Shown here piece after piece: positions 37,847 to 49,736 of a stretch of 64,000 nucleotides of DNA. Both the position numbers and the translations under genes were made by a program. The stretch is from Gibbula magus. Lineage: Eukaryota; Mollusca; Gastropoda; Trochida; Trochidae. Each line of letters begins with the position of its first letter. Positions within the stretch are counted from its first letter, which is position 1. The stretch covers positions 34,820,656-34,884,655 of the forward strand of contig OW388291.1 of NCBI GenBank assembly GCA_936450465.1. The letters are read 5' to 3'. The notes under the pieces were generated by a model. That model ran no database searches. It was not told the DNA's origin and worked only from the letters and a program-made list of their open reading frames with translations.

Positions 37847-39034
37847 AAACTGGATTTTGACATTAAACTGAATCAAAGTATATATACACAAATACACAAA
37901 TACAAAAAGTGTCAGTAGTGTACGCTGTATAGTTCTCTGATACCACCATTCCCCACGCTCTGATGCGCGAGTGGCTCACGCATCAATGTGTTTGAATGGA
38001 GTAAATCCGACCCCACGCGTGTGTTTAATTTCTAATCTCACGAATCCGAGGGTAGGTAATTATGGTATCAGCGAACTACAACGAACGCTACTGTAGTGTC
38101 TCCCGATAGTTAGACCGAGTTTTACATTGAATAAACCACCACGGGTAGCACGTTGAGATTTAAAAAAAATGGATTCTTATCGAAATTGAATTTTACGGTT
38201 TCCACAATTTAGGGCATGGACACTGACAATGAATAATAAATAACTCTAAATATTGATGGACATTTCCAAATTCTATCTTTAATACATTGTTTTATCATGG
38301 CTACAGAAGGACTTAACATACATTTTCAAATCAAAATAAGATGCGCCATATAATTATATTCCATGATACCAATTTTACATTTTGTGAGTTACGCATTACT
38401 CTGTTCAAGTCCCCCTATTCCCACTATGTTCACCGTCTGATGTCAGCAGTATAACATTCATTTACGAATGTCCTATCGATATCGCAACCTCACGTTCTGT
38501 TTGTATTTTATTCTGATGTCTGTTTTATGCTTTTATCGTGTTCACTCAAGCATAATGTGTACGACATTTGATTAGTAAGGTATCTCATTCATGCAGATAC
38601 TAAACGTTCTTTCGTTTGATATATATCATTTTGATAAAACGAGTTAATAATTTTGTATTAAACGAGCGAAAGCTCATTATTGCTGAATTGCACAATTAGA
38701 CAGACAGGTAGTTTATTTCAGCCGCACTACATATACATTACATACATCTACAAGGTAACCTATAACTGAACTTCCCTTAAAAGGTTATGGGAGACTAAAT
38801 GATGTTACACAATACACAATATATAAAATATATCCATATACAAGTTGTCACCTTCTTCGTAAAATATAAAAGCATGTTTTGGTAGTTAAATTAAAAAGTA
38901 AACTTATTTATCTAAACAGATCTAAGCGGACAAACTTTCACGCAAATCATCATTCACATGGCAGTGTAGAATTTAGGTGGACCATTTGGAGATAGCAGAC
39001 GGTGAACCATTTAGATAAGGCAAGCGGGACGAAG
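37847..39034 (+). repeat. D repeat, copy 1
   Basis: 1.19-kb AT-rich segment that, with A-left and M, forms the 2.16-kb unit. No gene is recognised. The part near 38,705-38,760 (AGTTTATTTCAGCCGCACTA) resembles the 3' end of a retroposon. The end reads CGGTGAACCATTTAGA...AAGCGGGACGAAG and runs straight into A-left copy 3. It is nearly identical to D copy 2. Confidence 0.85.
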
Positions 39035-39511
39035 TGTTAATGTTGTATATTCAAGTTCTAAATAATCGTGAAAGGGAAAATTTAAATAACACATTGATTT
39101 GTTTAAATTTTGTGATTGAATTGGACGCTTAATTGTAGGCTGTCGTAGTTGTAGGCTTTTGTAACATTGCTCTCCATTCAGCCTTTGTTGGGGTGACAGG
39201 AAACAACCTACTGTAGACAACCAAATAATTTATGGCAGAGGTCAATGGGGTACCTCGAAACAGTTTGACTGTCTCCAAATTACGATGTGCAGGTGTTTTG
39301 GGTTATCAGTTTTAGAGAATTTGAGACATTCTTCCGAATGAATGAAGGAATAACTAGTATCCACATAGGCAGATTCGGAAACATGCAAACGAAATTAACA
39401 CTGAAACTCAGATTGTCTGGCCGTGCTCTTGACCTATCAATTGACATGCAGAATATGCATAAACTTCAAATCAGAAATTAATCCCTTGCAAATTCATCTT
39501 GTCATTGCTGC
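39035..39511 (+). repeat. A-left repeat, copy 3
   Basis: Uninterrupted copy with the empty hAT site (CTCCAAATTACG). The distance to copy 4 is 2,163 bp, the length of one complete unit. Confidence 0.88.
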
Positions 39512-39515
39512 TTAA

Positions 39516-40006
39516 AGGTGCATCCTTTTTTATTTCATAAAATTTTATTTGGCATTAATACATGCCAACATACGATATGTGCTGATATCAGTTCAAATAA
39601 TTTCACTCGACCTGCATATTCATCCCCAATTGTCAAATATATAATACTTACTAGTTTCCAATTAAAATCGAACAACATCATTATATTTGCGCAGAAACCG
39701 AAATTACACGTTCCATTTACATGCACAGTTGTGATAAGACCTATTAAACATTATCAACTTAAAGTTTTCTTTTAGTCTGTTGTAAATAAGTTTCCAAAAT
39801 TACGTTTGACTAATTGACGCGCGCTCCACGCGGAGCATTGTCCGGTTTTCGAACCGAAATCGACACTTTTACCTTTATTTTGTTGGTATACTGAGTCGAC
39901 TAAGATCAAAATGGCAATTTTCGGCAACAGTCAGTACTTCTCGATAACATAACACAATTTATAACGTTTAGCACATGCGACCGCAAACAACACAATGAAT
40001 GTACCT
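39516..40006. mobile_element. M element copy 3 (TTAA-type MITE)
   Basis: 491 bp between TTAA at 39,512-39,515 and 40,007-40,010. Nearly identical to copy 2. Confidence 0.85.
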
Positions 40007-40010
40007 TTAA

Positions 40011-41197
40011 AAACTGGATTTTGACATTAAACTGAATCAAAGTATATATACACAAATACACAAATACAAAAAGTGTCAGTAGTGTACGCTGTATAGTTCT
40101 CTGATACCACCATTCCCCACGCTCTGATGTGCGAGTGGCTCACGCATCAATGTGTTTGAATGGAGTAAATCCGACCCCACGCGTGTGTTTAATTTCTAAT
40201 CTCACGAATCCGAGGGTAGGTAATTATGGTATCAGCGAACTACAACGAACGCTACTGTAGTGTCTCCCGATAGTTAGACCGAGTTTTACATTGAATAAAC
40301 CACCACGGGTAGCACGTTGAGATTTAAAAAAAATGGATTCTTATCGAAATTGAATTTTACGGTTTCCACAATTTAGGGCATGGACACTGACAATGAATAA
40401 TAAATAACTCTAAATATTGATGGACATTTCCAAATTCTATCTTTAATACATTGTTTTATCATGGCTACAGAAGGACTTAACATACATTTTCAAATCAAAA
40501 TAAGATGCGCCATATAATTATATTCCATGATACCAATTTTACATTTTGTGAGTTACGCATTACTCTGTTCAAGTCCCCCTATTCCCACTATGTTCACCGT
40601 CTGATGTCAGCAGTATAACATTCATTTACGAATGTCCTATCGATATCGCAACCTCACGTTCTGTTTGTATTTTATTCTGATGTCTGTTTTATGCTTTTAT
40701 CGTGTTCACTCAAGCATAATGTGTACGACATTTGATTAGTAAGGTATCTCATTCATGCAGATACTAAACGTTCTTTCGTTTGATATATATCATTTTGATA
40801 AAACGAGTTAATAATTTTGTATTAAACGAGCAAAGCTCATTATTGCTGAATTGCACAATTAGACAGACAGGTAGTTTATTTCAGCCGCACTACATATACA
40901 TTACATACATCTACAAGGTAACCTATAACTGAACTTCCCTTAAAAGGTTATGGGAGACTAAATGATGTTACACAATACACAATATATAAAATATATCCAT
41001 ATACAAGTTGTCACCTTCTTCGTAAAATATAAAAGCATGTTTTGGTAGTTAAATTAAAAAGTAAACTTATTTATCTAAACAGATCTAAGCGGACAAACTT
41101 TCACGCAAATCATCATTCACATGGCAGTGTAGAATTTAGGTGGACCATTTGGAGATAGCAGACGGTGAACCATTTAGATAAGGCAAGCGGGACGAAG
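40011..41197 (+). repeat. D repeat, copy 2
   Basis: Nearly identical to D copy 1, with only scattered single-base changes such as GATGTGCGAG for GATGCGCGAG. It runs directly into A-left copy 4. Confidence 0.88.
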
Positions 41198-41674
41198 TGT
41201 TAATGTTGTATATTCAAGTTCTAAATAATCGTGAAAGGGAAAATTTAAATAACACATTGATTTGTTTAAATTTTGTGATTGAATTGGACGCTTAATTGTA
41301 AGCTGTCGTAGTTGTAGGCTTTTGTAACATTGCTCTCCATTCAGCCTTTGTTGGGGTGACAGGAAACAACCTACTGTAGACAACCAAATAATTTATGGCA
41401 GAGGTCAATGGGGTACCTCGAAACAGTTTGACTGTCTCCAAATTACGATGTGCAGGTGTTTTGGGTTATCAGTTTTAGAGAATTTGAGACATTCTTCCGA
41501 ATGAATGAAGGAATAACTAGTATCCACATAGGCAGATTCGGAAACATGCAAACGAAATTAACACTGAAACTCAGATTGTCTGGCCGTGCTCTTGACCTAT
41601 CAATTGACATGCAGAATATGCATAAACTTCAAATCAGAAATTAATCCCTTGCAAATTCATCTTGTCATTGCTGC
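41198..41674 (+). repeat. A-left repeat, copy 4
   Basis: Uninterrupted copy with the empty hAT site. It begins the second large block (A, M, B, A with hAT, M, D), 11,750 bp from copy 1. Confidence 0.88.
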
Positions 41675-41678
41675 TTAA

Positions 41679-42169
41679 AGGTGCATCCTTTTTTATTTCA
41701 TAAAATTTTATTTGGCATTAATACATGCCAACATACGATATGTGCTGATATCAGTTCAAATAATTTCACTCGACCTGCATATTCATCTCCAATTGTCAAA
41801 TATATAATAATTACTAGTTTCCAATTAAAATCGAACAACATCATTATATTTGCGCAGAAACCGAAATTACACGTTCCATTTACATGCACAGTTGTGATAA
41901 GACCTATTAAACATTATCAACTTAAAGTTTTCTTTTAGTCTGTTGTAAATAAGTTTCCAAAATTACGTTTGACTAATTGATGCGCGCTCCACGCGGAGCA
42001 TTGTCTGGTTTTCGAATCGAAATCGACACTTTTACCTTTATATTGTTGGTATACTGAGTCGACTAAGATCAAAATGGCAATTTTCGGCAACAGTCAGTAC
42101 TTCTCGATAACATAACACAATTTATAACGTTTAGCACATGCGACCCCAAACAACACAATGAATGTACCT
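41679..42169. mobile_element. M element copy 4 (right TTAA missing)
   Basis: TTAA at 41,675-41,678 on the left. On the right ACCT is followed directly by TCGATACGATCC of segment B2, exactly as in copy 1, so the B junction was made once and then duplicated. Confidence 0.8.
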
Positions 42170-42317
42170 TCGATACGATCCACAGGCACCAAACCCTTGC
42201 AGCACGCACCCACCGTGACACCCGTCATCTCTCCTTCACGGAACCACCCGACGGTGTCACCCTTTTGGTCATATTCTTTCATAGGAACTAGACGATCGGT
42301 CGTCACAAGAGGCCACT
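42168..42317 (-). other. Antisense exon-like open segment in B2
   Basis: Second copy of the 150-nt phase-1/phase-1 segment of B1. It stays open with the same acceptor and donor-like ends. One amino-acid change is evident (WPL for WPP). Function not recognised. Confidence 0.3.
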
Positions 42318-42416
42318 CTACAACATCAAGGTGAGATATCATATATTATCTCCCGTGACAGACGTCTAACGAACTGGCAGGCTTAACCATCGGACTGCTC
42401 TACTGAAACTTACTGC

Positions 42417-43164
42417 ATGGATAGTATGCCTGCCACCTCTTTAACACCTATCATACAAGTTCTACGACCCCCGGGTCACTATGAACCCTCCGTGCAGACG
42501 TCGACGTTTGACATCCCCGACGACCCTCCCACCAGCAGTCCTGCTATACCACCACCTGATATCACCACCTTTCGGTCTCTTCATTTCACTAACGTTCTCC
42601 AATCTACTCCTTCTACGACGGTCTATACTACATCATTTTCGCCTACAACACCCCCAACTACCTCCTTCGCCGTTGCGGCGATAACAAGCCCCGACGATCT
42701 CCCGTACATGCCAACAGACTCAAACCGTATCTGGGACCCGACAGTCGCCCACCCGAACCAAACTTCCCCCACCACCAGCTGACACGGATATTACTGCAGT
42801 CGACGAGTCTACACCCGACGCAGATACCCATGCAGACGACGAGTCTACACCCGACGCAGATACGCATGCAGACGACGAGTCTACACCCGACGCAGATACC
42901 CATGTACACGCCGAACCTACAAGTGCAGACACAGGTGACGCACACGACGCCGACTGGTCACCAGAAGACGACCTGCCACTATCAGTCCTGAGACGTGAAA
43001 TTGCTCAGTCTCAAGAAGATCAACATAAACACAAACCAGGGTTCAGCCACGACACACTGGAGATCAAAAAGGCTAAACATATCGGGGGCCTCAAACATTA
43101 TCTCGTCAAATTCAAGAACCAATGCGAACCACAATGGATCGCACAAACTGGAAGTGTGTTATAA
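42417..43164 (+). pseudogene. pol C-terminus: integrase tail (B2)
   Basis: Same relic as in B1. The frame opening at 42,417 carries a deletion that removes the end of the Pro/Ser-rich part and the start of the integrase tail. The LKPY segment, the acidic repeats, the WSPEDDLPLSVLRRE segment (complete here) and the chromo-like end follow in other frames, with TAA at 43,162. Shared frameshifts relative to B1 mean the gene was already dead before the duplication. Confidence 0.65.
42808..42915 (+). repeat. 3 x 36-bp in-frame repeat in the pol tail (B2)
   Basis: Same three acidic 12-residue units as in B1. The middle unit has a CATGCAG neighbour changed from CCCATG to CGCATG. Confidence 0.8.
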
Positions 43165-43459
43165 CGAGGACAACATAACCCTATACCTCGATATGGCAGA
43201 TAAGTAGAGACATCCGGTCCCTCGCCTACCAGCTTCACTGCTATAGAACGAGACTTCTTGACTCTCGCCTGCCGGCTAGATATGCTCGACAGCGAGGGCA
43301 ACAGTGATACGGACCACTGAGCTATGTATCCCACGGCCTAACAGTAAACATTCACATAGCAGAGGCAGTGTACCAACAGGGACATTTTGAACTAAGCGGC
43401 CATGATATGTATCAATGACAGTTGGATTATTTGATAGATTATGATAATCGATTAGGCAA

Positions 43460-43615
43460 CTCGACGTACCCGATATGATGTAATACAGACGGTACCGATA
43501 GTCATATCGACGTCATATCGACGTACCCGATGCGATAATATAAAATGCATGTAGGTAGCGATCGCACATCGACGTACCCGATGTAAAGTAATTCACATAT
43601 GTAGGTAGCGATTGC
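43460..43615 (+). repeat. Imperfect ~50-bp repeats after pol (B2)
   Basis: Counterpart of the repeats at 31,846-31,990. Here ATGTAGGTAGCGAT is replaced by GGTACCGATAG in the first unit and CGACGTCATATCGACG is duplicated, a slippage between units. Confidence 0.65.
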
Positions 43616-44533
43616 CACGTTATCCATACTATAACATTCCAATTGTGTAGGAATAGGTATATGTCAAGTAGGGCTATCGACTATGAAGCGTCTATCGTTA
43701 AACTAGTGGCGTATCATGTCATAGCCGCCACTAGTGACCCTCACTCACGCAAGTGCTTCTTTCGTTAAGGTTGTAACAACGTGAGGTACTAAGTAGATGG
43801 TACTGTGCAAGGTGTATGGCAGTATGCCTGGACCAGTAGTTTAGGGACTCGTGTGAGTCTGCGCGAGCGAGTGCCTCTGAGCACATACCACGTGGTATAG
43901 AATAGTATGGTGAGCCGGGGGCAAGTCCGATCAACTTGAACACTCTCCCTTTTACAGCGACATTATAACTCGTCCTGTACAGTCTAAATCGGGAACAAGT
44001 TAGATTCTCGACATTCGGTTTTGGGAGTTCAAAAGCCAGGTTTGTGCACTCTAGACCAGGATCTAGAGGTGGTACGGGTATGCCGGAGATTAGCTCTGAT
44101 GACAAAGAGGAAACCGGAGGGCGGGATTTCAACTCCGAAGGGTCTGTTAAATAGGATACAAGGAAATCGCCTGCACATGAGAAGGTCAAATACGGCAATT
44201 AGATTTAGTGAATATAATGATGAGAGCACTGACAAGTCTAGCATGGAGGCTTGCAGTGAAGTGATAGCGTGTCTGTACAGTATACAGTAGTGAGCGGTCT
44301 CGTGTTACAGCCGAGCTCGCCCCTCAGACACGTCTGGTCATTATCACCGTCCAGCGTGTGTGTTATGTTACACAAGCGAATATGCTACATATGGAGATGT
44401 AGCCTTACTATTAGTCTGTTTAAGTTGGTTTAAGTTGATTCACGGTGATATTTTATTAGTTGTAAAAGATAATTAAACGGTGATGGGAACGTTTATTATT
44501 TATGATATTATATTTATAGTGTGAAAATTCGTC

Positions 44534-45368
44534 CCCACATGCATCTGATGCTATCATGGCTGCTACTAGGAACACCCACCCTGATTTCCCCATCCTCGAA
44601 GGTGTCTCGTATCTCCACGGATGACAAGTTACGTATGCATTATGGCGTCCTATATCAACACATGGGACGACTTCAACTGTTCGACCAGACTTGGGTACAC
44701 ACTTATCAACTTGAGATACCCACTCTTCCGGACATCCAACCAACGTATCCATGGAAACATAACTGTATATAATCACAGGAACAATGGCTCGAACCCGGAT
44801 CTCCCATGTGCTGCCGCCATCCAAATAGCTACGAACGTCCTCTCCTACTCAGACACCATCAGAAAAATCGTACATGCTGCACTCAACGAGTCTCTCAGTG
44901 CCATTCACGAGGTTGTCCCCCCCCCAGTCTGCCCTTAGAAGTCGGTCAAGAAGTAAGCGAGCCTTTCTGTCCTTCCTTGGCGATATAGCTCACTCCTTAA
45001 CTGGTGTCGCTACAGACAAGGAGGTTCAGAGAGTCGAACATCACCTCCGTATGCTAGCAACCCAGCTCAGTTTGCGGGATTCAGCTTATAATTCTTCCAA
45101 CAGACTTATGGCCTCCATTATGGGTCGCACCAACAGACGACTGACTAACCTCCTCAAAGCCTTCCATATTGAACACGCACGCGTACCACGAATAGAACCC
45201 CATCCACGCCGGACCCCACGAGCTGATGGAGCCTCCCACCCATCCTGGTCCCCTGCAACTACCAGTCTACCCTCCTTCCCCGGGATCACCGCAGTCGTAA
45301 CGGCAACGGGGAAGTACCTGCTTCACTCCATTGATAAGTACCATTCCTGGTTAACTACACTCTATTGA
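44534..45368 (+). pseudogene. env-like glycoprotein relic (B2)
   Basis: Better preserved of the two env relics. The frame at 44,874-45,368 contains a furin-type basic site (RSKR) followed at once by a hydrophobic, Gly-containing segment and a heptad-like helix, the layout of F-type fusion glycoproteins in errantivirus-like retroelements. The upstream part lies in a different frame (44,621-44,938), and the two are separated by a 9-base C run. The frame ends at the 34-bp repeats. No C-terminal membrane anchor is identified in frame. As in B1, the gene is broken and non-functional. Confidence 0.6.
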
Positions 45369-45500
45369 TAAGTACCATTCCTGGTTAACTACACTCTATT
45401 GATAAGTACCATTCCTGGTTAACTTCACTCTATTGATAAGTACCATTCCTGGTTAACTACACTCTATTGATAAGTACCATTCCCGGTTATTGTCAATTCC
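45331..45500 (+). repeat. 5 x 34-bp tandem repeat at the env 3' end (B2)
   Basis: Units start at 45,331, 45,365, 45,399, 45,433 and 45,467. Unit number equals that of B1, so the expansion predates the duplication. Confidence 0.9.
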
Positions 45501-46384
45501 TACAGTACAGGCGCCCTCGCTCATAATTCTATATCTATACATACCCATACTTAGATAAGGTTCGCCTTAGTTTACACTTTTGCTGTAGATTAGTCAAATT
45601 ATTTAACCATGTAAAATAGCCCAAAGATGCTTAAGCACGTCTGCATGTTTTGCTTTCTAGTTAGCTGATGACTGCGCTCTCTGTCTTCCAGATAAACACA
45701 TACTCGACCTACTGCTCGTCAGTGCAGCGGACCGCTAGTGGCTACTACAAGCTCTGCCTGCCGCTGAATTGTCGAGCATGGACCTTGTACCCTGGAACGT
45801 TCTCACTGCATGTCTGCCAACTCAACAACATTAAACTTAAATTGTTTTCCCTTTCGACTCCATTCGGGACCAATATTTTGCGATTCCAGATTGCTCACTC
45901 CAGCTACAGGATCCAACCTTGTTGTTCTGTAAGAGCTGAGGGCAGCTCTTCGCGGCACCAGGGAGCCATCTCCCCGGTACTATCACCGCGGCCTGCCAAC
46001 TCAAAATTCAAGAATCAGACAGGCTGCAGAACGAGAAGCGACTATATCTGGACCATTCGTTTTTACTCTTTTCAATATTATCTGTTCATTTATTTTTTCA
46101 TTCATTTACTGTATGTCAATATTACCTGTTCCTTATTTATGTCACAATGTTCTTCATTTATTTCTTATATGTAAGAAGGCCACAAGACAGAGCAAAACTT
46201 TAATTCTTGTACATTATAAAGAACGTTATTTCGAACCACGAATCTCTCGACTGCATTCACGCTTGACCCACGGGGACTAGAGTAATGGGAAGGGATAGAA
46301 TTTCGGAGCACGGGTCGTGCTCAATCGGGCAATCGGGATATCCAAGGATAAAATAATAGAAATTGTCTCTAAAAAAAAGAATAC

Positions 46385-47015
46385 ATTTGAAACCTACATT
46401 TGAAACCTACACTCGAAACTAAATAAGCACAGCAGCGAATCGATTAACTTGCTTCTTGAACTTGGTCACTAAGTTCCCACCAGCGAGCTGGGAAGTAAGC
46501 AGATAGGTTGACAGCTGTGCGTTTGATGGTCATCAAATATACTAACGGGCAGCTTACTTAATATTAAAACACATGGGGGATAAGTAGATGACCAGAAAAC
46601 ATAATATTACTCAAAGAAGTCAAAATGCAAGGCGGAAAACAAATATTAACAGCCCAGAACTAAAAGTTAATAGAGACAATATATTATATTGAAATGTACC
46701 CGTCCATGACAATAAGTGACGGAGTGTAAGGGATGAAAGACTGAATGCAGTGTTGCGATTATTAGCTGTCTTGAGATGAAAGGCCAAACTGGACATGACA
46801 AAGTCATGTCTGGGATTTCTTAGATCTTCAAACAATTAGAATACTATATAAACTCTTAGAAATAAACTCTAGTCAGTCTGTCCATGAGATTGGCCAAGGT
46901 CCACTCTGCCTCCTGTCTTCTCTGCGTGCTGCATGTGTGAAGTGCCTAGTCCTGCATCATGTCCCGCCTAGCCCTGCCCTAGGTGAGTCCGGCTGTGTTT
47001 TAGAGATACCCACGT
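46385..47015 (+). other. B2-specific segment of unknown origin
   Basis: This part has no counterpart in B1, where about 370 bp of different sequence (34,735-35,110) lies between the same flanks. It starts with the duplicated motif CATTTGAAACCTACA. It contains ACTATATAAACTC (46,846-46,858) followed by a GC-richer stretch, which looks like a promoter or LTR fragment. No coding region is recognised. Confidence 0.4.
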
Positions 47016-47107
47016 ACATCACCAACTACCATTCTTCAACGGTACCTCTCGTCAAGCCAAGCGAACCAGAACACCGCAAAACACAGTTAGACCGCCTAGG
47101 ACAGAAG

Positions 47108-49235
47108 TGTTAATGTTGTATATTCAAGTTCTAAATAATCGTGAAAGTGAAAATTTAAATAACACATTGATTTGTTTAAATTTTGTGATTGAATTGGACG
47201 CTTAATTGTAGGCTGTCGTAGTTGTAGGCTTTTGTAACATTGCTCTCCATTCAGCCTTTGCTGGGGTGACAGGAAACAACCTACTGTAGACAACCAAATA
47301 ATTTATGGCAGAGGTCAATGGGGTACCTCGAAACAGTTTGACTGTCTCCAAATCAGTGATTGAAATAATTTTTAAAGCCAGCAAGACAGTCGGGCAGGTG
47401 ACCAGCAAATGTTACCTGCCCGTCTTCAAAGTTGCCTGCCCAAATAAAAAACTTCTAATTTAAAAAAAAAAAAAGGACTCAGTCACAGTAGCCATTTTTA
47501 TCCATTTGAACTGACTTCAGAAACCAAAATGTGTAACGTGTTTGTTAATTATTTTAAATTTTTTGTTTAATATCTGTTATTCAGGTTGTTTTCATCTATT
47601 GAAATTCAACTGACTTTCAACTCTCAGCATAACTATTACTAATTCTACATTTTGACATCAAGATTAATGCAAAATGACCATTCTTACGATAATGGTGATT
47701 AAATATTCTTGAATTATAATTCAATTTTCTTACATATATTAAATATATTACCTTCAACATTATGATATATAAATACACTTAGATCAATCCATCAAATGCC
47801 TAGTGTAAATATTTTAAACTTATGATCTGACAATAATTGTTAAAGTATGATGACAACAATCAACACAGTGTGAATGTTGAGTGAACAAATTTCTGAATAT
47901 AACTTTATGACTTTCAAATTCAATCATGTTAATGTTATCATTAATTCATAATACAGTTTATCATTTATAAGATATTTTATGTGTTATTTCAGAATTTGAA
48001 TTACTTTTTACAATTCTGTGACTGTGTGACATAAGCAAATTCATTTGAATTGGATCTAATACCTAACTGTGTCGATCTTCAAGCTGAGACAGGAAATGTC
48101 AATCATTTGTTTACTGACATTAGAAATCTGTGCTGGAACAATCTAATATAGTGAAGGGGGTACAGTATTTCATATTGCCAAATGACTTGTGATTTATATT
48201 GAAAATATATATAAGACTATCATTATGGTTTATTTATTGGTAGTGTGTAAGTATCCAAAAAGCAAACTATTATAAATATATAAACAAATGTTCTGAGAAG
48301 ATGGTTTACTCTACCTTTTAAAGTTGGCCCCTACCTCTCTCCCCCATTGAACAAATAGGCTGACCCTTTCATGAAGCAAGAACATTTGCCGTAACTCTGA
48401 TGCTGTGTTATTGTTTCTGTTTTATTTATTTGGCAGAGTTTATCTTGTTTCAGTAAAAAGTTATTGATATTCATATTATCTATTAGTAACAAATATAGTC
48501 ATGACAAAATGATATTGCCTTTGAATTTTGTTGAAATATTCACTAAACTCAAATTCTAAAAATAGATCGGAAAATTCAGTGCCAGTTTCAATGTAATTAT
48601 TTAAATGCAGGTCGTTCTTAAATTTATATGCATGCCACTATTTAAGAGGCATTTATATAATTTTGTGTGAAGTATTTTTCTAAAGTGTTTGCTAATAATG
48701 TTTAGTGACTTACACTGCCATTGTCAATCATAATTTTGTGTACTGGTCAAAGTAACTGAACACACGTGATGCACATGCTGAATATTTATCTGTACTTTCG
48801 ATATTAGATGGGTTTAATTGGAACATCTCGGAGACATGGCTTGTAATATTCAAGATTAAAGTTTAATCTTATTTGAGGACTGTCAGATAGTTCTGATATA
48901 TTCAGCCAGACAGTCGGGCTTGGGGAGAAAAATTCAAGCCAGCCCGACAGAAAAGTGGACTGCCTCAGGCAGGCGGGCAGGCCGTTATTTCGATCACTGG
49001 TCCAAATTACGACGTGCAGGTGTTTTGGGTTATCAGTTTTAGAGAATTTGAGACATTCTTCCGAATAAATGAAGGAATAACTATCCACATAGGCAGATTC
49101 TGAAACATGCAAACGAATTTAACACTGAAACTCAGATTGTCTGGCCGTGCTCTTGACCTATCAATTGACATGCAGAGTATGCATAAACTTCAAATCAGAA
49201 ATTAATCCCTTGCAAATTCATCTTGTCATTGCTGC
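47108..49235 (+). repeat. A-left repeat, copy 5 (interrupted by hAT copy 2)
   Basis: Same organisation as copy 2, split by the hAT element at 47,354-48,999 at the identical site. Confidence 0.85.
47354..48999. mobile_element. Non-autonomous hAT element, copy 2 (1,646 bp)
   Basis: Same ends, same position and the same mismatched 8-bp target duplications (CTCCAAAT 47,346-47,353; GTCCAAAT 49,000-49,007) as copy 1. It was therefore copied by segmental duplication, not by a second transposition. Confidence 0.88.
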
Positions 49236-49239
49236 TTAA

Positions 49240-49732
49240 AGGTGCATCCTTTGTGTTTCATAAAATTTTATTTGGCATTAATACATGCCAACATACGATA
49301 TGTGCTGATATCAGTTCAAATAATTTCACTCGACCTGCATATTATTCATCCCCAATTGTCAAATATATAATAATTACTAGTTTCCAATTAAAATCGAACA
49401 ACATCATTATATTTGCGCAAAAACCGAAATTACACGTTCCATTTACATGCACAGTTGTGATAAGACCTATTAAACATTATCAACTTAAAGTTTTCTTTTA
49501 GTCTGTTGTAAATAAGTTTCCAAAATTACGTTTGACTAATTGACGCGCGCTCCACGCGGAGCATTGTCCGGTTTTCGAACCGAAATCGACACTTTTACCT
49601 TTATATTGTTGGTATACTGAGTCGACTAAGATCAAAATGGCAATTTTCGGCAACAGTCAGTACTTCTCGATAACATAACACAATTTATAACGTTTAGCAC
49701 ATGCGACCCCAAACAACACAATGAATGTACCT
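49240..49732. mobile_element. M element copy 5 (TTAA-type MITE)
   Basis: 493 bp between TTAA at 49,236-49,239 and 49,733-49,736. It carries a 3-bp insertion (ATTATTC for ATTC near 49,342). Confidence 0.85.
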
Positions 49733-49736
49733 TTAA

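Larger units (their letters stand above)
42170..47107 (+). mobile_element. Retroelement segment B2 (second decayed copy)
   Basis: Collinear with B1 with separate damage. It lacks about 150 bp of the Pro/Ser-rich and integrase region present in B1, keeps 18 bp that B1 lost, and has 9 instead of 22 C in the env relic. From about 46,390 to 47,015 its 3' part is unrelated to B1 and contains TATATAA at 46,849, so one copy suffered a replacement or insertion. Both copies rejoin at CACGTACATCACCAACTACC and end identically before A-left. Confidence 0.7.

Noticed and set aside
37127..41644. Repeated 63-64-codon frames (MQVFWVISFREFE type) and 85-codon frames in each A/M copy as a gene family
   Set aside because: They recur only because the A-left and M repeats are duplicated. 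The 85-codon frame lies in the MITE, antisense frames are equally open, and no family motif is present.
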